In this document: positions 10,274 through 24,900 of the stretch, piece after piece | Numbering within the stretch: the first letter of the stretch is position 1 | Layout: every line of letters begins with the position of its first letter | From: Epithemia pelagica | Taxonomy: Eukaryota > Bacillariophyta > Bacillariophyceae > Surirellales > Surirellaceae | Assembly (NCBI GenBank): GCA_946965045.2 | Contig: OX337238.1 | Span: forward strand, 496,001-560,000 | DNA length: 64,000 nucleotides | Direction: 5' to 3' | Notes under the pieces: generated by a model | Told to the model about the DNA's origin: nothing | Seen by the model: only the letters and a program-made list of their open reading frames with translations | The model's database searches: none | Program-made: the position numbers and the translations under genes

Positions 10274-12273
10274 CTAGGAGGCCTCCGCCTGTTGCTGCTG
10301 TGAGGAGCGACCATCACGATCATCACGACGACGACGGTTGCATCGATTCGAGGCTTGCTGATACAAGTCTTGGACAATGGGCGGCAAGCTTGTCGGAGGC
10401 AGATCTTGAACACCCTCATCCAAGGTGACGACATGGGTCACGACCGGTTGCAACTCCACGGCGGCCGTGTCGTCGTCGTTGGAGGGTGTAATGACAATAC
10501 AAGCCGCCGCTTGGTCCACGAGGGTTCCACCACTACTACTATTGCCAGTACTACTCAGAGTACTCACTTGTCGTTGCAATTGACTTTGGTCCGGTGCATA
10601 CAATTCCATCAACACGTCGTCCCCGCGGTGAACCCAGTCCCCAATTTTGCACCGTACCAAAATACCGGCATGAGGGTCGACGGAATCCTGCGCCACTTGT
10701 CGTCCCGCCCCCAAGGCGACGGCCACCAAGCCCAATTGTCGGGTGTGCATGGCCGTGACGCGACCCGTACAGGGTGCCCGCACGACATGCGGTCGATACA
10801 AGACGTGCGGATCGGGATACCACAAGGAGGAGGCTTGGTCCGGATCGGCACCTTGGGCCAATGCCATTTCCTGGAATTTGTCCAAGGCCTTGCCCTGCTG
10901 CAAGGTATCGTAGGCCAGTTGGACCAACTCGTCCAAGGACTGGTTGGGATACAATTCACTTTGCACGAGCATTTGTCCCGCTAAAAGACATGTGAGGGCA
11001 ATCAAATCGTAACTGCAGTGGTCTTGGGCCTGTTGCAAACTGTCTCCGCCCTGGAGGATTTCGAGACATTCTTGAATTTCGTACCAATTGCCAATGGCAT
11101 ATCCCAAGGGCTGATGCATTTGTGTCAAAAAGGCTGTGGTCGGATTCAATCCTTGTGCATGACCTGTATACACCATGCTGTTGGGATTCGTACATGTTCC
11201 AGTAGTATAGAATGAGGATATCATCCAAGTATGGAAACAACCGACGACCAACACACACATGTGCCACACAAACAGACATGGAAAGAAGCACATGGTAAGA
11301 ATACATTCATGTCCTGCCAAACCACTCGCTCGAATCGTCAGCCGGTAAAGAGGATCCGGATCCTCCAACTACTACTACGACGACACGTATACACGTACCT
11401 GGTGGCCAATTCGGCCGCCTCGCGAGCCGTTTCTTGAAAGGCCCCGGATCCATACTTGACATCCAAGACGAGGGAGGCGGGATGTTCGGCAATTTTTTTG
11501 CACAAAATCGAGGCCGTTTGCAAGGGAATGCTTTGGACCGTACTCGTGACATCGCGCAGGGCATAGAGTTTTTGATCGGCCAGACACAGCGAGGGGCCGG
11601 CGGCACAAATGGTACATCCGACGTGGTGGACGCGGTCTTGAAATTGTTTGGTCGAAGAAAATTGCGTGTTGAATCCGGCAATGCTTTCCAACTTGTCAAT
11701 AGTCCCACCGGTATGACCCAACCCTCGGCCGGCAATCATGGGCACGGCCACACCCAAACTGGCCACGAGCGGAACCAAGAGTATGGAAACCTTGTCCCCC
11801 ACACCACCTGTACTGTGCTTGTCCACCAAATGACGAGGCGATGATGGTACGGATGATGATGAAGCATGACGTTTGGATTGGTTCGGTTTCGTGTCGTCCA
11901 GTGAATGGTTCTGGTGGTTCCATACACGGGACCAATCCAAGGGTCCACCGGGTGTGGATTGGACCATGGCGTCGGTCAAGGTGGCCGTTTCCCGAGGCGA
12001 CAGTGGATGAAAACACACGGCCATGAGCCAGGCCGCCATTTGATAGTCGGGCACCTGACCGGCCGTATACTGTTGGATCCACGTGTGCAGTTCCGCGTCG
12101 GTATGCTCTCGTGTCCCATGACGACGAATCGAAATCATTTGTACCGGATCCACTTCGACGACCACTTGCTCTTGTGCTTGTTGTTGTGCTTGGGTGGTGG
12201 CAGGTGGGTCGGTGTCGTCCTTGTTGTGGTGGTGGTCCATGGTGGTAGCCTCGTCCTTGGCGTTGTCTGTCAT
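10274..12273 (-). CDS. Thymidine/pyrimidine-nucleoside phosphorylase
   Basis: Two exons, 12273-11399 and 11177-10274, give 592 residues. The 221-nt intron begins GTACGTG and ends CCCAACAG, and the split codon (AG/C) restores the family's ...ATSMV... alignment. The enzyme splits thymidine or uridine with phosphate to the base and a pentose 1-phosphate (pyrimidine salvage). The evidence is the phosphate-binding KHSTGGVGDK motif, the family signature AGRGLGHTGGTIDKLE, MHQPLGYAIGNWYEI, and a C-terminal segment with the biotinyl-like VHRGDDVLMELYAPD barrel of this family. ATG 12273 is the first in frame. The N-terminus is Gln/His/Asp-rich and not obviously a targeting peptide. Low-complexity tails lengthen it beyond the roughly 440-residue bacterial enzyme. 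It is divergent from the cyclophilin gene. Confidence 0.9.
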
Positions 12274-13012
12274 TGTGTTTGGCGCTGGTATTATTATTCG
12301 AAGCAATGAGAATGAGAGAGCTCCTGTTGTGGTCGATCTCTACAGAGCAAAAGAGTGGTTCTTCCTTTCTTTCTTTTCTTCCTTATGAAGTTATCGGGGA
12401 TGATTCTTCCATAACTCTCAAAATCGTCGTTTACGAGATCTTTCACGGATTCTTTGTGACGCGTGACGCGTGACAGAACAGAGTTCGCATCTCTTTGAGA
12501 AAAAGATACCTTTTGAAGAGGGGGGAACATAACTTGGGGGCAGAGAAGTGTCATGCCCCCGTTTAAGGAGGGGCCACACCCCATATTTAGACCGACACCA
12601 TGAGCGAAACTTGATATTGAGACGACACGGTCCTCGCCTTAGTTTTCTGAGGCCGGGCGCGTCGGTCGACGATACCCTAGCGGGTACGCGCGGCAGCGTT
12701 AAAATAGATTGTTCCTTTTTTTTTTTTGATATTGAGACGACACGATATAAAAACAAAACGTGGAGAGAGAGAAGCGAGAGAAGAACCGAAAACCGGAGAA
12801 CCATTGATCTTGCACGCGCCGTTGTGCTGGTGAGAGAAGGTCCGAGAGAAGGTCGGAGAGAAGGTGGTCCAACGAAAAGACGAGAATACTGCGAGACGCT
12901 TTTTTGTGCGTGTGGGACGACGCTACTAGCCCCAACACCGTGTTTGTTGTGTGGTTGTGCCAACCACCAAACCAACCAACCGACACGCACACACACAAAG
13001 AGACAGTCTAGT
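12274..13012. other. Divergent intergenic region
   Basis: 739 bp between divergently transcribed thymidine phosphorylase and cyclophilin, so both promoters probably lie here. It contains a short GACGCGT tandem (about 12460-12475), a T11 run (about 12717-12727) and two copies of GATATTGAGACGACACG (about 12613 and 12728). The frame upstream of 13013 stays open but has no ATG. Confidence 0.5.
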
Positions 13013-14992
<1,980 letters not shown>

Positions 14993-15521
14993 ACCGGATA
15001 CGGCGGTCCACGACAATGGACAATAACAAGACACACATATATGCTCGTAACATCAACGGTAAAGCTTCGTTGTCTTGTTGTTACCCAGGCAAGCAACATG
15101 TGGAAAGAGTCGTTCTCTCTCAATGTGTGCCACGAAAAACGGAGAAATGGTGTGTTCCTTCGAGCCTCCCACCCACGACCCTATGGCGACACGAGCACAC
15201 ACACACTGACACACACACGTCACTCTGTGATCCACAGGCAGGATGAGTGGATATAAGACTATATGGTTGTTCGATTCACAGTATCAAAAGCGCGTCCATG
15301 GTAGAAAGTGGAAGCGAGAGAATTTGGGTACATTGCGGGGATAGAGACGTGAGTCAGGCTTTCCGTATATAGAATGATGATATGCTAGTTTCTCTTTTTA
15401 TCGAAAGCTATACAATTGATGTGGACCGCTTCATGTAGCGTCATGAACAGATGTGGAGCCATTGGAAGAAGGAATGCAGAAAGAACGTATAATACACAGC
15501 ATAAGACCAACAAGAGTGCAA
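14993..15521. other. Intergenic region between convergent genes
   Basis: 529 bp between the 3' ends of the cyclophilin and first calpain genes. It contains a short CA/CACAC-rich stretch near 15195-15220. No gene is seen. Confidence 0.5.
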
Positions 15522-18500
15522 TCAATCTTCCAAGAATTCCGTCATGTTGGAAGCACTGAGGTAAATGGTGGAGAAGAATTGAAAGAATTCATCCTTGGTC
15601 ACCCAAAAGATTCCATCGTCGGCCACCACCGGATTCAATGCTCGTTTAATTTGGGGATACTTGTCCCAGCCAGGACCGTCATCGTCAAACTCTCCATCCT
15701 CAATTTCTCCCTTGCCCCATGGATTGCGGACCTTGATCAAGTCAATGGGAGTTCCAGCCACGTCATTGTGGCATTCAATGACCGAATACGCATGATTATC
15801 CACTAATCCAGCGTCTCCGCTCTTGTCCGAACATCCGGCACCGACAATGTAATTCACGTCATCCCAGGCACACATTTTCATGAATAGTTCTTCTTGAGTC
15901 AGTTCGACATTGGGACCACCGCCGCCTCCCACCTCGGGCCAGGCATTGCGCCACAACGACTGTTCGCCTTCGTGCGGACAATTGGCATGGCGAGCCCATC
16001 GTCGTTCGTGCGGATTGTATTTGCCATAACAGGCAAACTTGCCCGTGGCCGGATTGATTCGAATGGTATACTGCTCTTTGCAACCCGTCAAGAGGGCCCA
16101 GGCGTGAGTGCATTGTCCACCCGTCACCTTATCCCATCCACCACAATGAATGGCCAAGGCCTTTTCCAAATAACAGACCCACAATTCTCCGTCCTCCGAA
16201 GGTCGGGAGGCCAAGAGCTGTCCCGTTCCATCGGCCGTGACGGGCAATCGTTCATCCACGACAATATCTCGTTCGGTCCAGGTTTCCAGGTCCCAGAGTG
16301 ACAAAATGTATTGATTGGGTCCGTCCAGGGGCCGTTGCTCCAGTTTGGTCGTTTTTCGGTAAATGTGTTTAATGGCTCCGTCAAATTCGGCCAACGACGA
16401 AATGCCCGACAAGAGCCAACAATCTCCCACCGTTCCTTGGTGAATGTCCGAGGGATCCACGTCGCCAATAATCTTGAGGTTGGGGGTATCGCCCACCCCC
16501 ATGCCTCGCCCGGGGAGAATGGGTTTGTTTTTGGGAGAATGCAATTTGCGTCGTTGATGCGTCATGTGATCGGTATGGGCATCCCGGTATTGATTGGGCA
16601 AAGTGTGTTGCGGAAAGGGTGGAAGTCGTTCGTAGTACTGCGTCAAAATCGTCATGGGACCTCGGGGCGAAATTCCGGTGGGCACATGTCCCTTGCTGCC
16701 CTCGCGATGAATCAGGGTATACCGTTGTTGATTGGTGGGCCACTCCAGCATGTTGGATTGATAAAACAAGTACAGGTACTTGTCCGGATCGGCCCGAAAT
16801 TTGTCCCGTCCCTTGGCAATGGGTGCCATGACTTGTTCGCTCTGGCCCTTTTCTTCAAAGACAAAACTACCGGCAAAGTGTTGTTCCAAAAATTTCCACT
16901 TGGCGGGATCGGCACCGGCCCAAGGACTATTGCTGTGGTTGTTGTTATGGTTGTGCGCGGCCGAGGGCGAGGAAGCCGCAACCTTGCCACCCTTGCCCGT
17001 GGTACGGGGCGCTCGAGGTTCCATATCGCGACGATCGGCTCTCGGAGAGGCTGGAGCAGCAGGAGCAGCAGCAGCGGAATTCTTGTGGCGTGGAAACAAT
17101 TTGGTGGGTTGGGGCCGACTGCTGTTTTTGGTGGGAGCGGATGCCGCAGGAACTACCGAAACGGAGGGCGTGTTATTGTTGTTGGAGTTGTTGTTGTTTC
17201 GCCAGGGCAGAGTGACGATTGGTTTTCGTTTGGAAGAAGGAGATGCCGGATTGGTGCTGCCAGTGTTGTTGTTGTTGTTGTTATTCTGGAACCCGGCCGA
17301 GCCTCGCCGACCCGGACTCTTGTTGGGACGATACCGCTGTGTACTGCTGCTTCGTGATTCCGGAGGAGGTGCTGGTTCCGATCGAGTATTATTGTTATTG
17401 TGGTTGTTGCCACCCCAAAAGCGTCGGGATGGCGAAGACGGACGAGTGGGTCGAGACGACGATCGTGGTGGTGACGCTTGTCGTCGGGAGGGTGAGGCGG
17501 GTCGAGTGGTTCGGGGTTGAGACGTTGAGCGAGGTTGTTGGGGTGAGGAGGACAAAGGGTTCTTTCGATTAGTAGAAGTGGTGGGAGTGCGAATAGTAAC
17601 GGGTGGTGGTGGTCCTCCTCCTCCATGAGACGACGGAGAAGAAGAAGTGCTGCTTCGTCCGGGCGCAGAGGACCGCAAGGCGGACGAGGAAGTCGACGGA
17701 TTGGGATTCAATTCCTGCGGCGTCGCCGTGGCAATGGACTGCAATCGTTGTTTTGACAAGGGTCCTCCACTTTGTTGTTGCTGTTGCTGCTGTTGCTGCT
17801 GAACCTGTCGTTGAATGGCCGCCAGGGCCGTTTCATACTTGTCCAAAACAGTGCGAGAACTACTATCCTTGGCCAGGGCCGTATCGAGTTGCAACAATTG
17901 GAGCAAAATGGGATGCAAATCCCGCCAGGACCGATTGACCACTTCGTCCAACATCCAATAATGTTCGCGAGCCGCCGTGCGATAGACCTGTTGCGCATGG
18001 TGCAACTTTTGTTCGTTGCGGTCCATCTTTTCCGTGCCACTCCCGCCGGGGGCGAACTCTTGTTGCTGTCCCTTGGTGAGTTTGCGAATCTTGGCCTGAT
18101 GCAAGGCATCGACCTTGGTGGTGTAATGGTCCACTTCCCGCCTCAAGGCATTGGTCTGTTGCATGTCATTTTGAATCCGCGTCGTGACGGTGGACTGCCA
18201 CAAGTCGATATAGTCCAACAGTTTGGTTTGAGAATCGACCGCCCGACGATCCAAGGTGGTTTGCGACACGGTCCTTAAGGCTTGTGTGGCGTCGGCCATG
18301 GACGTGGCATAGGGAGTGTCATGACTCAGTGCCGACAAGGCTTCGGCCATCTATTATTGTATATACGTATTAGGTCCAAGAAGAAGAAGAAGAACCGCAA
18401 CAAGAACACCAAAACGCTGTGTGAGACTGCCAAAAAAGCAAACGGAACCCAATGTACCATGTGTTTTCGTTGGTTCGTACCGACGCTTGGGCCTGGGCGG

Positions 18501-18693
18501 TTTGAACCATGGCGGCATGACGTTGTTTCAAGGCGGTGCGCAAAGAGCGCAGTTGGGGACAAAATTCCTCCTTGTACTTTTGTTGCAAGGCATCCAATTG
18601 GGCATGTCGATGCGGTGATTTTTCCACCATGGATTGCCGCAACAAGACACCCATGCGAGGTTTCGGAGTGTTGTTGACCGCCGAGGTACTCAT
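15522..18693 (-). CDS. BAR-like/calpain cysteine protease, paralogue 1
   Basis: Exons 18693-18481 and 18350-15522 (130-nt phase-0 intron, GTACGA...AATAATAG) give 1013 residues. The first 250 or so residues are heptad-rich and resemble a BAR/amphiphysin-type coiled coil (inference). A long Ser/Pro/Arg/Asn-rich linker follows (about 255-560). The C-terminal part is a C2 calpain: QGTVGDCWLLSG with catalytic Cys near residue 715, VDNHAYSVIE with catalytic His, and VRNPWGKGE with catalytic Asn. All three are present, so it is probably active, likely at membranes. Paralogue 2 lies 3.3 kb away in the same orientation and shares exon-1/2 structure, domain order and the exact end SASNMTEFLED. An 81-bp repeat begins 7 bp upstream of the start codon. 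Confidence 0.88.
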
Positions 18694-18699
18694 ACTACT

Positions 18700-18780
18700 A
18701 TACGAAACTACTTATCTCTAGCTAACCCGAATCCCTAATCGCTCTGCCGCGGAATAACGAGTAAAGCGGCGCCAGCCGCT
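18700..18780. repeat. 81-bp direct repeat, copy 1
   Basis: Identical by eye to 19952-20032. It ends in AGCGGCGCCAGCCGCT, which can form a 6-bp GC stem, and begins 7 bp upstream of the calpain-1 ATG, so it probably lies in that gene's 5' leader. Confidence 0.9.
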
Positions 18781-19066
18781 GGCCTCGAGAATGCAGCGGG
18801 AAAGAGCGATGAACCCCAACCTTAATAAATTGAAAAAGCCAACGGAAGCACGTGCCACCAGATTACGCCCATGAAGTTTGCGACAGTCGTTGAAGTCTTG
18901 GATTCGTTTGCTAGCCAACGAATGGCTTAGGCTTAGGCCTTTTCTCATTCTGTTGGAGAGCAACGAAACAACGCCTGTCGGATTGATAGTCTAGTTTAAC
19001 GCTCCCACCTCTCCCGCCCTCTGGCCTACCATCCAGCTTGGGTTTAGGAGAGGGTTTCCTACAGCT

Positions 19067-19915
19067 CTAGTGTCTATTCTACCCCGGTACTCATATGAGG
19101 ACAAATCCTCATATGAGTACACTTTCAAAAGAATAATATCAAATCAATCATGTACTCCTAAGTGGTTTTTAAGTTCAGATTCGTAATCTCCATACTTGAA
19201 AACGTACTCCATGATATTCTCATGCTTTAATTGTGATGAGTAGTGACGATACAGTATCAAAAACAGAATTCATCCATGTTGGAGCGATGGTGATTTTCTA
19301 AACTGAGTGTTTGGAGGGGATAAAACAGAAGACAATCAACCTGATGAGTGTTATTATCCCTAGTGTTGATGACCAGTTGTCCTTTGCCTGATTGAGGCAT
19401 CAGATTGAGAGAATTCAGCCAAAACAAGCCTCCATCACCACAGAGGAAAATTCTGAGACCGTAACAGCATTCGACACCAATACAGGGTCAAATGCGGCGT
19501 CTGAGCCTCCTGCACCCCAACACTTCATGTACAGGAAGCACAGACACCTTCAGGGAACCAGGAAAGTGCAGTGGGAGACTCAAATCCGCCAATGTCTGTG
19601 AAGACAGTTGAACTCCCTCGACAAAATGGTTGGATTTGCCCTACATAAACTGGATGGATGCATTTTCCAACACACGTAGTGTCTTGCCACATAAACATAG
19701 AACATAATGGTTGATTGTGGTCTATTACTTTTCTATTTTAGTTGTTCATTTTTTTGGTAGAACGGCAGATTCCCATGGTTGGGTTACATTTTTTGTCGAT
19801 AGCTTCGTACAAAAGCTACTGTGGTCTACGTAGATATGATTTTAGTAGGATTGTCCTCATATGAGGACAAGCGCTGTCCTCATATGAGGACAAACCGGGG
19901 TAGAATAGACACTAG
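19067..19915. mobile_element. MITE-like element with terminal inverted repeats
   Basis: 849 bp with 22-bp perfect terminal inverted repeats (19067-19088 and 19894-19915; core TGTCTATTCTACCCCGG). Just inside each end are paired subterminal palindromes of the type CTCATATGAG (19091-19120, and about 19856-19893). The ends read CTAG, compatible with a TA or CTAG target duplication. The interior is AT-rich, and its only ORFs are short and unrecognised, so it is non-autonomous; superfamily assignment is uncertain (Tc1/mariner-like if the duplication is TA). Confidence 0.75.
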
Positions 19916-19951
19916 TAAAGCCATCTCCACTCCTACAGTCATTGGTCTTGG

Positions 19952-20032
19952 ATACGAAACTACTTATCTCTAGCTAACCCGAATCCCTAATCGCTCTGCC
20001 GCGGAATAACGAGTAAAGCGGCGCCAGCCGCT
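19952..20032. repeat. 81-bp direct repeat, copy 2
   Basis: Identical by eye to 18700-18780, 36 bp beyond the right end of the MITE-like element. The two copies therefore bracket it. Confidence 0.9.
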
Positions 20033-20232
20033 TAAGGGAAAACCTATCGTTGGGGGACGAGCATAGACTTTAGGCATGGCGCGCGCGGCGAAAAATTGGG
20101 TAGGAATCCTACATACGAGAAAATCGTTGTACACCCCTCTGTTATGTACTCCTGGGTGTTGGTGCACACTACACGTCAAAATGCCCAACTATCTCCTGCA
20201 GTACGACCTTGACACCGTTTACATTCAAAACA

Positions 20233-20772
20233 ATGGCTACCACAGATCCACCGTCTACAGACATCTTGCAGGGGAACTCAGTCAACGCGGCTGGATCAGA
20301 CACCAAAGGTCCTGCTGGAGGAGCAACGGCAAAACGGCTCTTCAAGCACAAAACGACGCAGACGACATTGCCGACGACCTCGAAAACCAGTATGGAGTCG
20401 GAGTCTTCGGACGACTCGAGTACGAGCGGCATCTCAATTTCATCCAAGTGCGCCCGTAAGAAACAAAAGAAACGCGACAACTTACCCACAGAGGGTCATC
20501 TCAAGATTCGGGCGGTGGTGGATGCTGGCTCCGCTTGGGAATTGGACCTAGAACGGGTGCACGGTCTCACCAACGAAGAGGCTTGTATCGTCGTGTCCAA
20601 GATGGCTCCCTATGTCAACCAGGACACCTTCCCGGAAAATACAAGTGGTGATCGTTTCATGGATTTTGCGAAGCAGGGGTGGGAGCATATGCGAAAGTTG
20701 AAGGAAATCAGGAAGAAGTACCCAGAATGCCGCGGTCAAACCTGCGTTGATGGAAAATGGATCATGCTGTAA
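20233..20772 (+). CDS. Hypothetical protein with Lys/Arg-rich nuclear-signal-like patch
   Basis: 179 residues from ATG 20233 (context AACAATGG). Not recognised. Residues 1-75 are Ser/Thr-rich and probably disordered. A basic KCARKKQKKR patch near residue 75 could be a nuclear signal. The remainder, about 85-179, looks folded, with aromatic and Cys residues (GSAWELDLERVHGL, WEHMRKLKEIRKKYPE, CRGQTCVDGKWIML end). It sits just right of the 81-bp repeat and may belong to a repeated or mobile unit, but nothing proves this. A competing frame (20076-20459) is less protein-like. Confidence 0.5.
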   Translation: MATTDPPSTDILQGNSVNAAGSDTKGPAGGATAKRLFKHKTTQTTLPTTSKTSMESESSDDSSTSGISISSKCARKKQKKRDNLPTEGHLKIRAVVDAGSAWELDLERVHGLTNEEACIVVSKMAPYVNQDTFPENTSGDRFMDFAKQGWEHMRKLKEIRKKYPECRGQTCVDGKWIML

Positions 20773-21984
20773 AGAAGAAAAGAGTGGGTGCATCTGTTTT
20801 TGTTCACTGTTTTATTTGGTGGATCTCAGTCCACCGGCCACCTAGCCAAAAACCTAACTCGATCCACCAATCGTAGATTTTAATGGGCTATGAAAGAAAA
20901 AAAATTTACATACGGCAGTACAAAATATCGAGAGGATTGCGTTGAAAGATGCGACGAAGGCGATAAGACTCCTGTGGATTGGGTTAGAAAGGGGCAAGAT
21001 ACTGCAGTTTTCCTGGCTAAAATGGCTATGAGACCAGGCGGCCCAGTGGATGTGCCGGCGGGATCTATACCTACAATTAGAGGCAAGGGCAAGAATAGAA
21101 TATAGCTCTGAATAAAATTATCAGGGTTTAATGGTAAAATAATAGTGTATCATAAAGAGGTGCCGAGTGCCCATGTGCACAATCATGCTACGATAACTAC
21201 GTTTCAGAAACATCCTTGGGGGCGGGGATTGAACCCCTGTTAGGTCTTTTAAAGTAGTGGCCCCTTTTACTGTTTGAACAATGGGTGACTGTTGCGATTG
21301 CAATTCGAAGAATGCCTATCTGGCGCCTAGCTAGCGCCTAGGTAGATGTGCACGGGGTAAGAAGTACTACTACTGGAAACGACGGCCAATCTCTTGGGAT
21401 ACGGAGGATGCAGATATATCAGCGATTTCTCTCTTTCTCTCTCTTCTTGCTTGCCTGGTCTGTATGGGAAACGAATGATACAAACACCAAAAGTGGTTCC
21501 AAAATGGCTCTGTCAAGTGATCGAGAAAAAAAAGAAAAGTTGAAAGACACGCGACAGTTTTTGGGGTCCAACCTCGAATTTGGCCCAACCATAATCAGAT
21601 GGTCTTTCTCCCCCAAAGTCCCAAGACCTGTCAATCACTCCCTATCGGAAAGAATAATCGTTTCCAATAATATGGACCGTCATATCTCGCGAGGTTGTAA
21701 CCTTACCATAGTGGTCCGGCATGACTGTTTCCACTTCACCAAAGAAAATCAATTGGGTGTTCTGTAGTCGGTTTTGTCACTTTTTGGCAATTGGAGCTAG
21801 GCTGGACTATGCTGGCGAGTACCTGCACACTCTTGTGTGATTATCATTAGAGTGTATATGAATGAATGAAACAATGGCAACTTTCTTGCATCATAATACT
21901 TTTTGATCTAAACCTACATGGATACTATCAAATCTCTGGTTGGAGCGGTTGTGGATGTGCGTTCCATTTTTCGTTTGGTGTGTT
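20773..21984. other. Intergenic region
   Basis: No supported gene. It contains a GC palindromic stretch (GGCGCCTAGCTAGCGCC, about 21321-21337) and a tRNA T-arm-like sequence on the minus strand (about 21222-21236) without a foldable tRNA around it. Confidence 0.45.
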
Positions 21985-24900
21985 TTAATCCTCCAAGAAT
22001 TCCGTCATGTTGGAAGCACTGAGATAGACGGTGGAAAAGAATCGAAAGAATTCTTGCTTGGTGACCCAAAAGATTCCATCATCGGCCACCACCGGCTTTA
22101 GTTCGGCCTTGATTTGCGGATACTGATCCCAACCGGGACCGTCGTCATCAAATTCGCCATCTTCAATTTCACCCTTGCCCCACGGATTCCGAACCTTGAT
22201 CAAATCCACATCGGTACCGGCCACATCATTGTGGCATTCCAAGACCGAATAGGCATGATTGTCCACCAATCCGGCATCGCCACTCTTGCCCGTACAGGCG
22301 GCACCAATAATGAAATTCACATCGTCCCAGGCACACATTTTCATAAAGAGTTCTTCCTCGGTCAATTCCTGTGTCATGTCACCGCCACCGCCGGCTTCGG
22401 GCCACGGATTGGGCCACATGTTTTTTTCGCCATCGTGCGGTGAATTGGCCAATTTCGAATGTTGCCGCGTGTTGGGATTGTACTTGCCATAACAGGCAAA
22501 CAATCCTGTATCCTTGTTGATGCGAATCGTGTACTGCTGCTTACAGCCCGTCATGAGGGCCCAGGCATGGGTGCATTGACCACCGGTAATCTTGTCCCAT
22601 CCACCACAATGAATGGCCAAGGCCTTTTCCAAATAACAGACCCACAATTCACCATCCTCCGACGGCGTCGTGCCCAAGAGCTGACCACTCCCATCCGCCT
22701 TGGCCGCCAAACGCTCGTCCATCACAATGTCCTTTTCCGTCCACGTTTCCAAATCCCACCTGTGTTGTTTGTGGATCGCAAGAAAAAAAATAAACAGGAT
22801 AAATGAGGCGCATTCGTCATGGGATGCAATAGTTTTCATCCAGACACATACACACACACAAGACTTACAACGTGATAATGTATTGATTGGGTTCCGGAAG
22901 AGGCCGTTCGTGCAATCGCTCCGTTTTCCGGAACAAGTGTTTGACGGCACCATCAAATTCGGCCAGACAGGAAATACCCGACAAGAGCCAACAATTTCCG
23001 ACCGATCCTTGATGAATATCGGATGGATCCACGTCGCCAATAATTTTGAGATCGGGTGCATCGCCCACACCCATGCCACGACCGGGCAAGAGCGGCTTGT
23101 TCTTGTCCGAATGCAACCGGTACCCGCGATGCGACATGTGATCGGTATACTCGTCCCGGAATTCCATTGGCAAATCGTTATTTTCCATCGGTGGCAAGCG
23201 TTCGTAGGTTTGCGTCAAGACCGTCATGTGGCCCTGCCCGGTACCCGTGGGAACATAGCCCTTGGTACCCGCACGGTGCACATAATTGTATCTCTGATGT
23301 TCCAGAGGCCAGTCCAGCATGTCGGTTTGGTACACCATGACACTGTACTTTTCCGGGTTCTTTTTGAATTCCTTCTTGCCCTTCTTGATGGAACCGAGTC
23401 GTTCTTCTGTCTCTCCCAAGGTGACATAGGCAAAGCCACCGGAAAAGGTCTCCTTGGTGACTTTCCACTTTTCCGGATCGGCCGCTTCATACTCTTCATG
23501 CGACGTTTTGCCCGGGGAGTCTCCATCCGAACGCTTGGTTCCCTTGCCCGAAGCTCGTGGAGGACGCCATGGCATGCGACCAGGTCCACTTTCACTGGAC
23601 TCATGGCCCATGTTGCGCGCCGCTCCTCCCTCCTCGTCCGGACCAAAATCGTTGTCAAACCCATCATTGTTGTTGCCAAAGCCTTGTCCGTCATTGTCAA
23701 AACCATTAGTATTGTTGTTGCCAAAGCCGTGATTGTCAAAACCATTGTCATCTCCAAAGCCTTGTCCATTGTCTCCATTGTCGTAATCTTGGCCGTCATT
23801 GTCGTTATTGCCGAAGCCCTGCCAATTGTCATGGCCATAGTTGTCGTCGTAGTCATTGTGACGGCGATCAGCATGGTCGTCATTGCCGCTGCCACTGTTG
23901 AACGAATCCTCATCGTATTCCCGTTCGTTGCTGTACCGAGGATTGTTGTCGTGGTTGTACGCTTGCCCATTGTTGTTGTTGTCGTTGTCGTACTGGTTGT
24001 CGTAGTCGTTGGGAGTGTTGTCATAGTCGTTGTTTCTGTTTTGAAAGTCGTCATCATCGTCGTCACCGTCAATATCGTTCATGCTATAGCCATTGTCGTT
24101 GTTGTTGTTGTTGGAATAGGGTTGCGCAGTGCGGTCGTCACTGTCACTGCTCGTCGCCATGGCCGGCGGCGGTCCATCGTCGGGATCATGAAAGGACGAG
24201 TCGGGAGAGTCAGGCGTCATTTTGATATCATAGGGTTGAGGATCTCGATCGGGCAACACATGAGGTCGTTGTTCATCGTAGGGACGTTCGTAGGATGGAG
24301 CTTCGTCTTCCGGCCACGGCGACGAGGAGGCTTGTTCTTTTTGGGGGGGCCAGGGGGAGGAAGGTGCATCGTCTGCCGTGTAACTATTGTGGCGGTCGTC
24401 ATCGTCATCGTCATCATTATCGCGGTATACGGGAGGTGGCGCTTGTGGCATGGCCGGTCGATGGTCGTCCTCGTCATCCCTGTCGCGGTTCCGATTGTTT
24501 TTCTTGTGGTTGTTGCCTTTCGGAGAGGATTGGGGGGATCGACGTGCCACATTTTCGTACTTGTTGGGTTCGTTGCTCGTGGCATAGGGTTGAGGGACCC
24601 GATCCCGCGTCGACGGCGCTCCGGTCGTCAATTCGTGTGGTTTGGCCTTTTGGATATCATTGAATCGATTGTCGGGGGGAATTTGATTGTCCTCTTGCAA
24701 ATGATGCAAATCGTCCACGGCCCGTTGCAAATCGCGCAAACTTTCACTCTCGTCAAAATGATGATCCAAATCAAATTGCAACAATTTCAAAATCAAGGGA
24801 TGCAAATCGCGCCACGATCGATCGACCAATTCTCCCATGAGCAAAATCAAGTGCTTGGCGGACCGATGGTAGGCCCCCACGGCTTCTTGATGCTTTTGTT

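Noticed and set aside
12548-13012. Upstream extension of the cyclophilin reading frame
   Set aside because: Open but without an in-frame ATG, and low-complexity Arg/Glu-rich. The first ATG is 13013.
19392-19601. 69-residue ORF inside the MITE-like element
   Set aside because: Too short and unlike any transposase. The element is treated as non-coding.
21180-21300. tRNA-like T-arm (GGGGTTCAATCCCC) on the minus strand
   Set aside because: No acceptor stem, D-arm or anticodon stem can be folded around it at tRNA spacing. At best it is a degraded tRNA-derived fragment.
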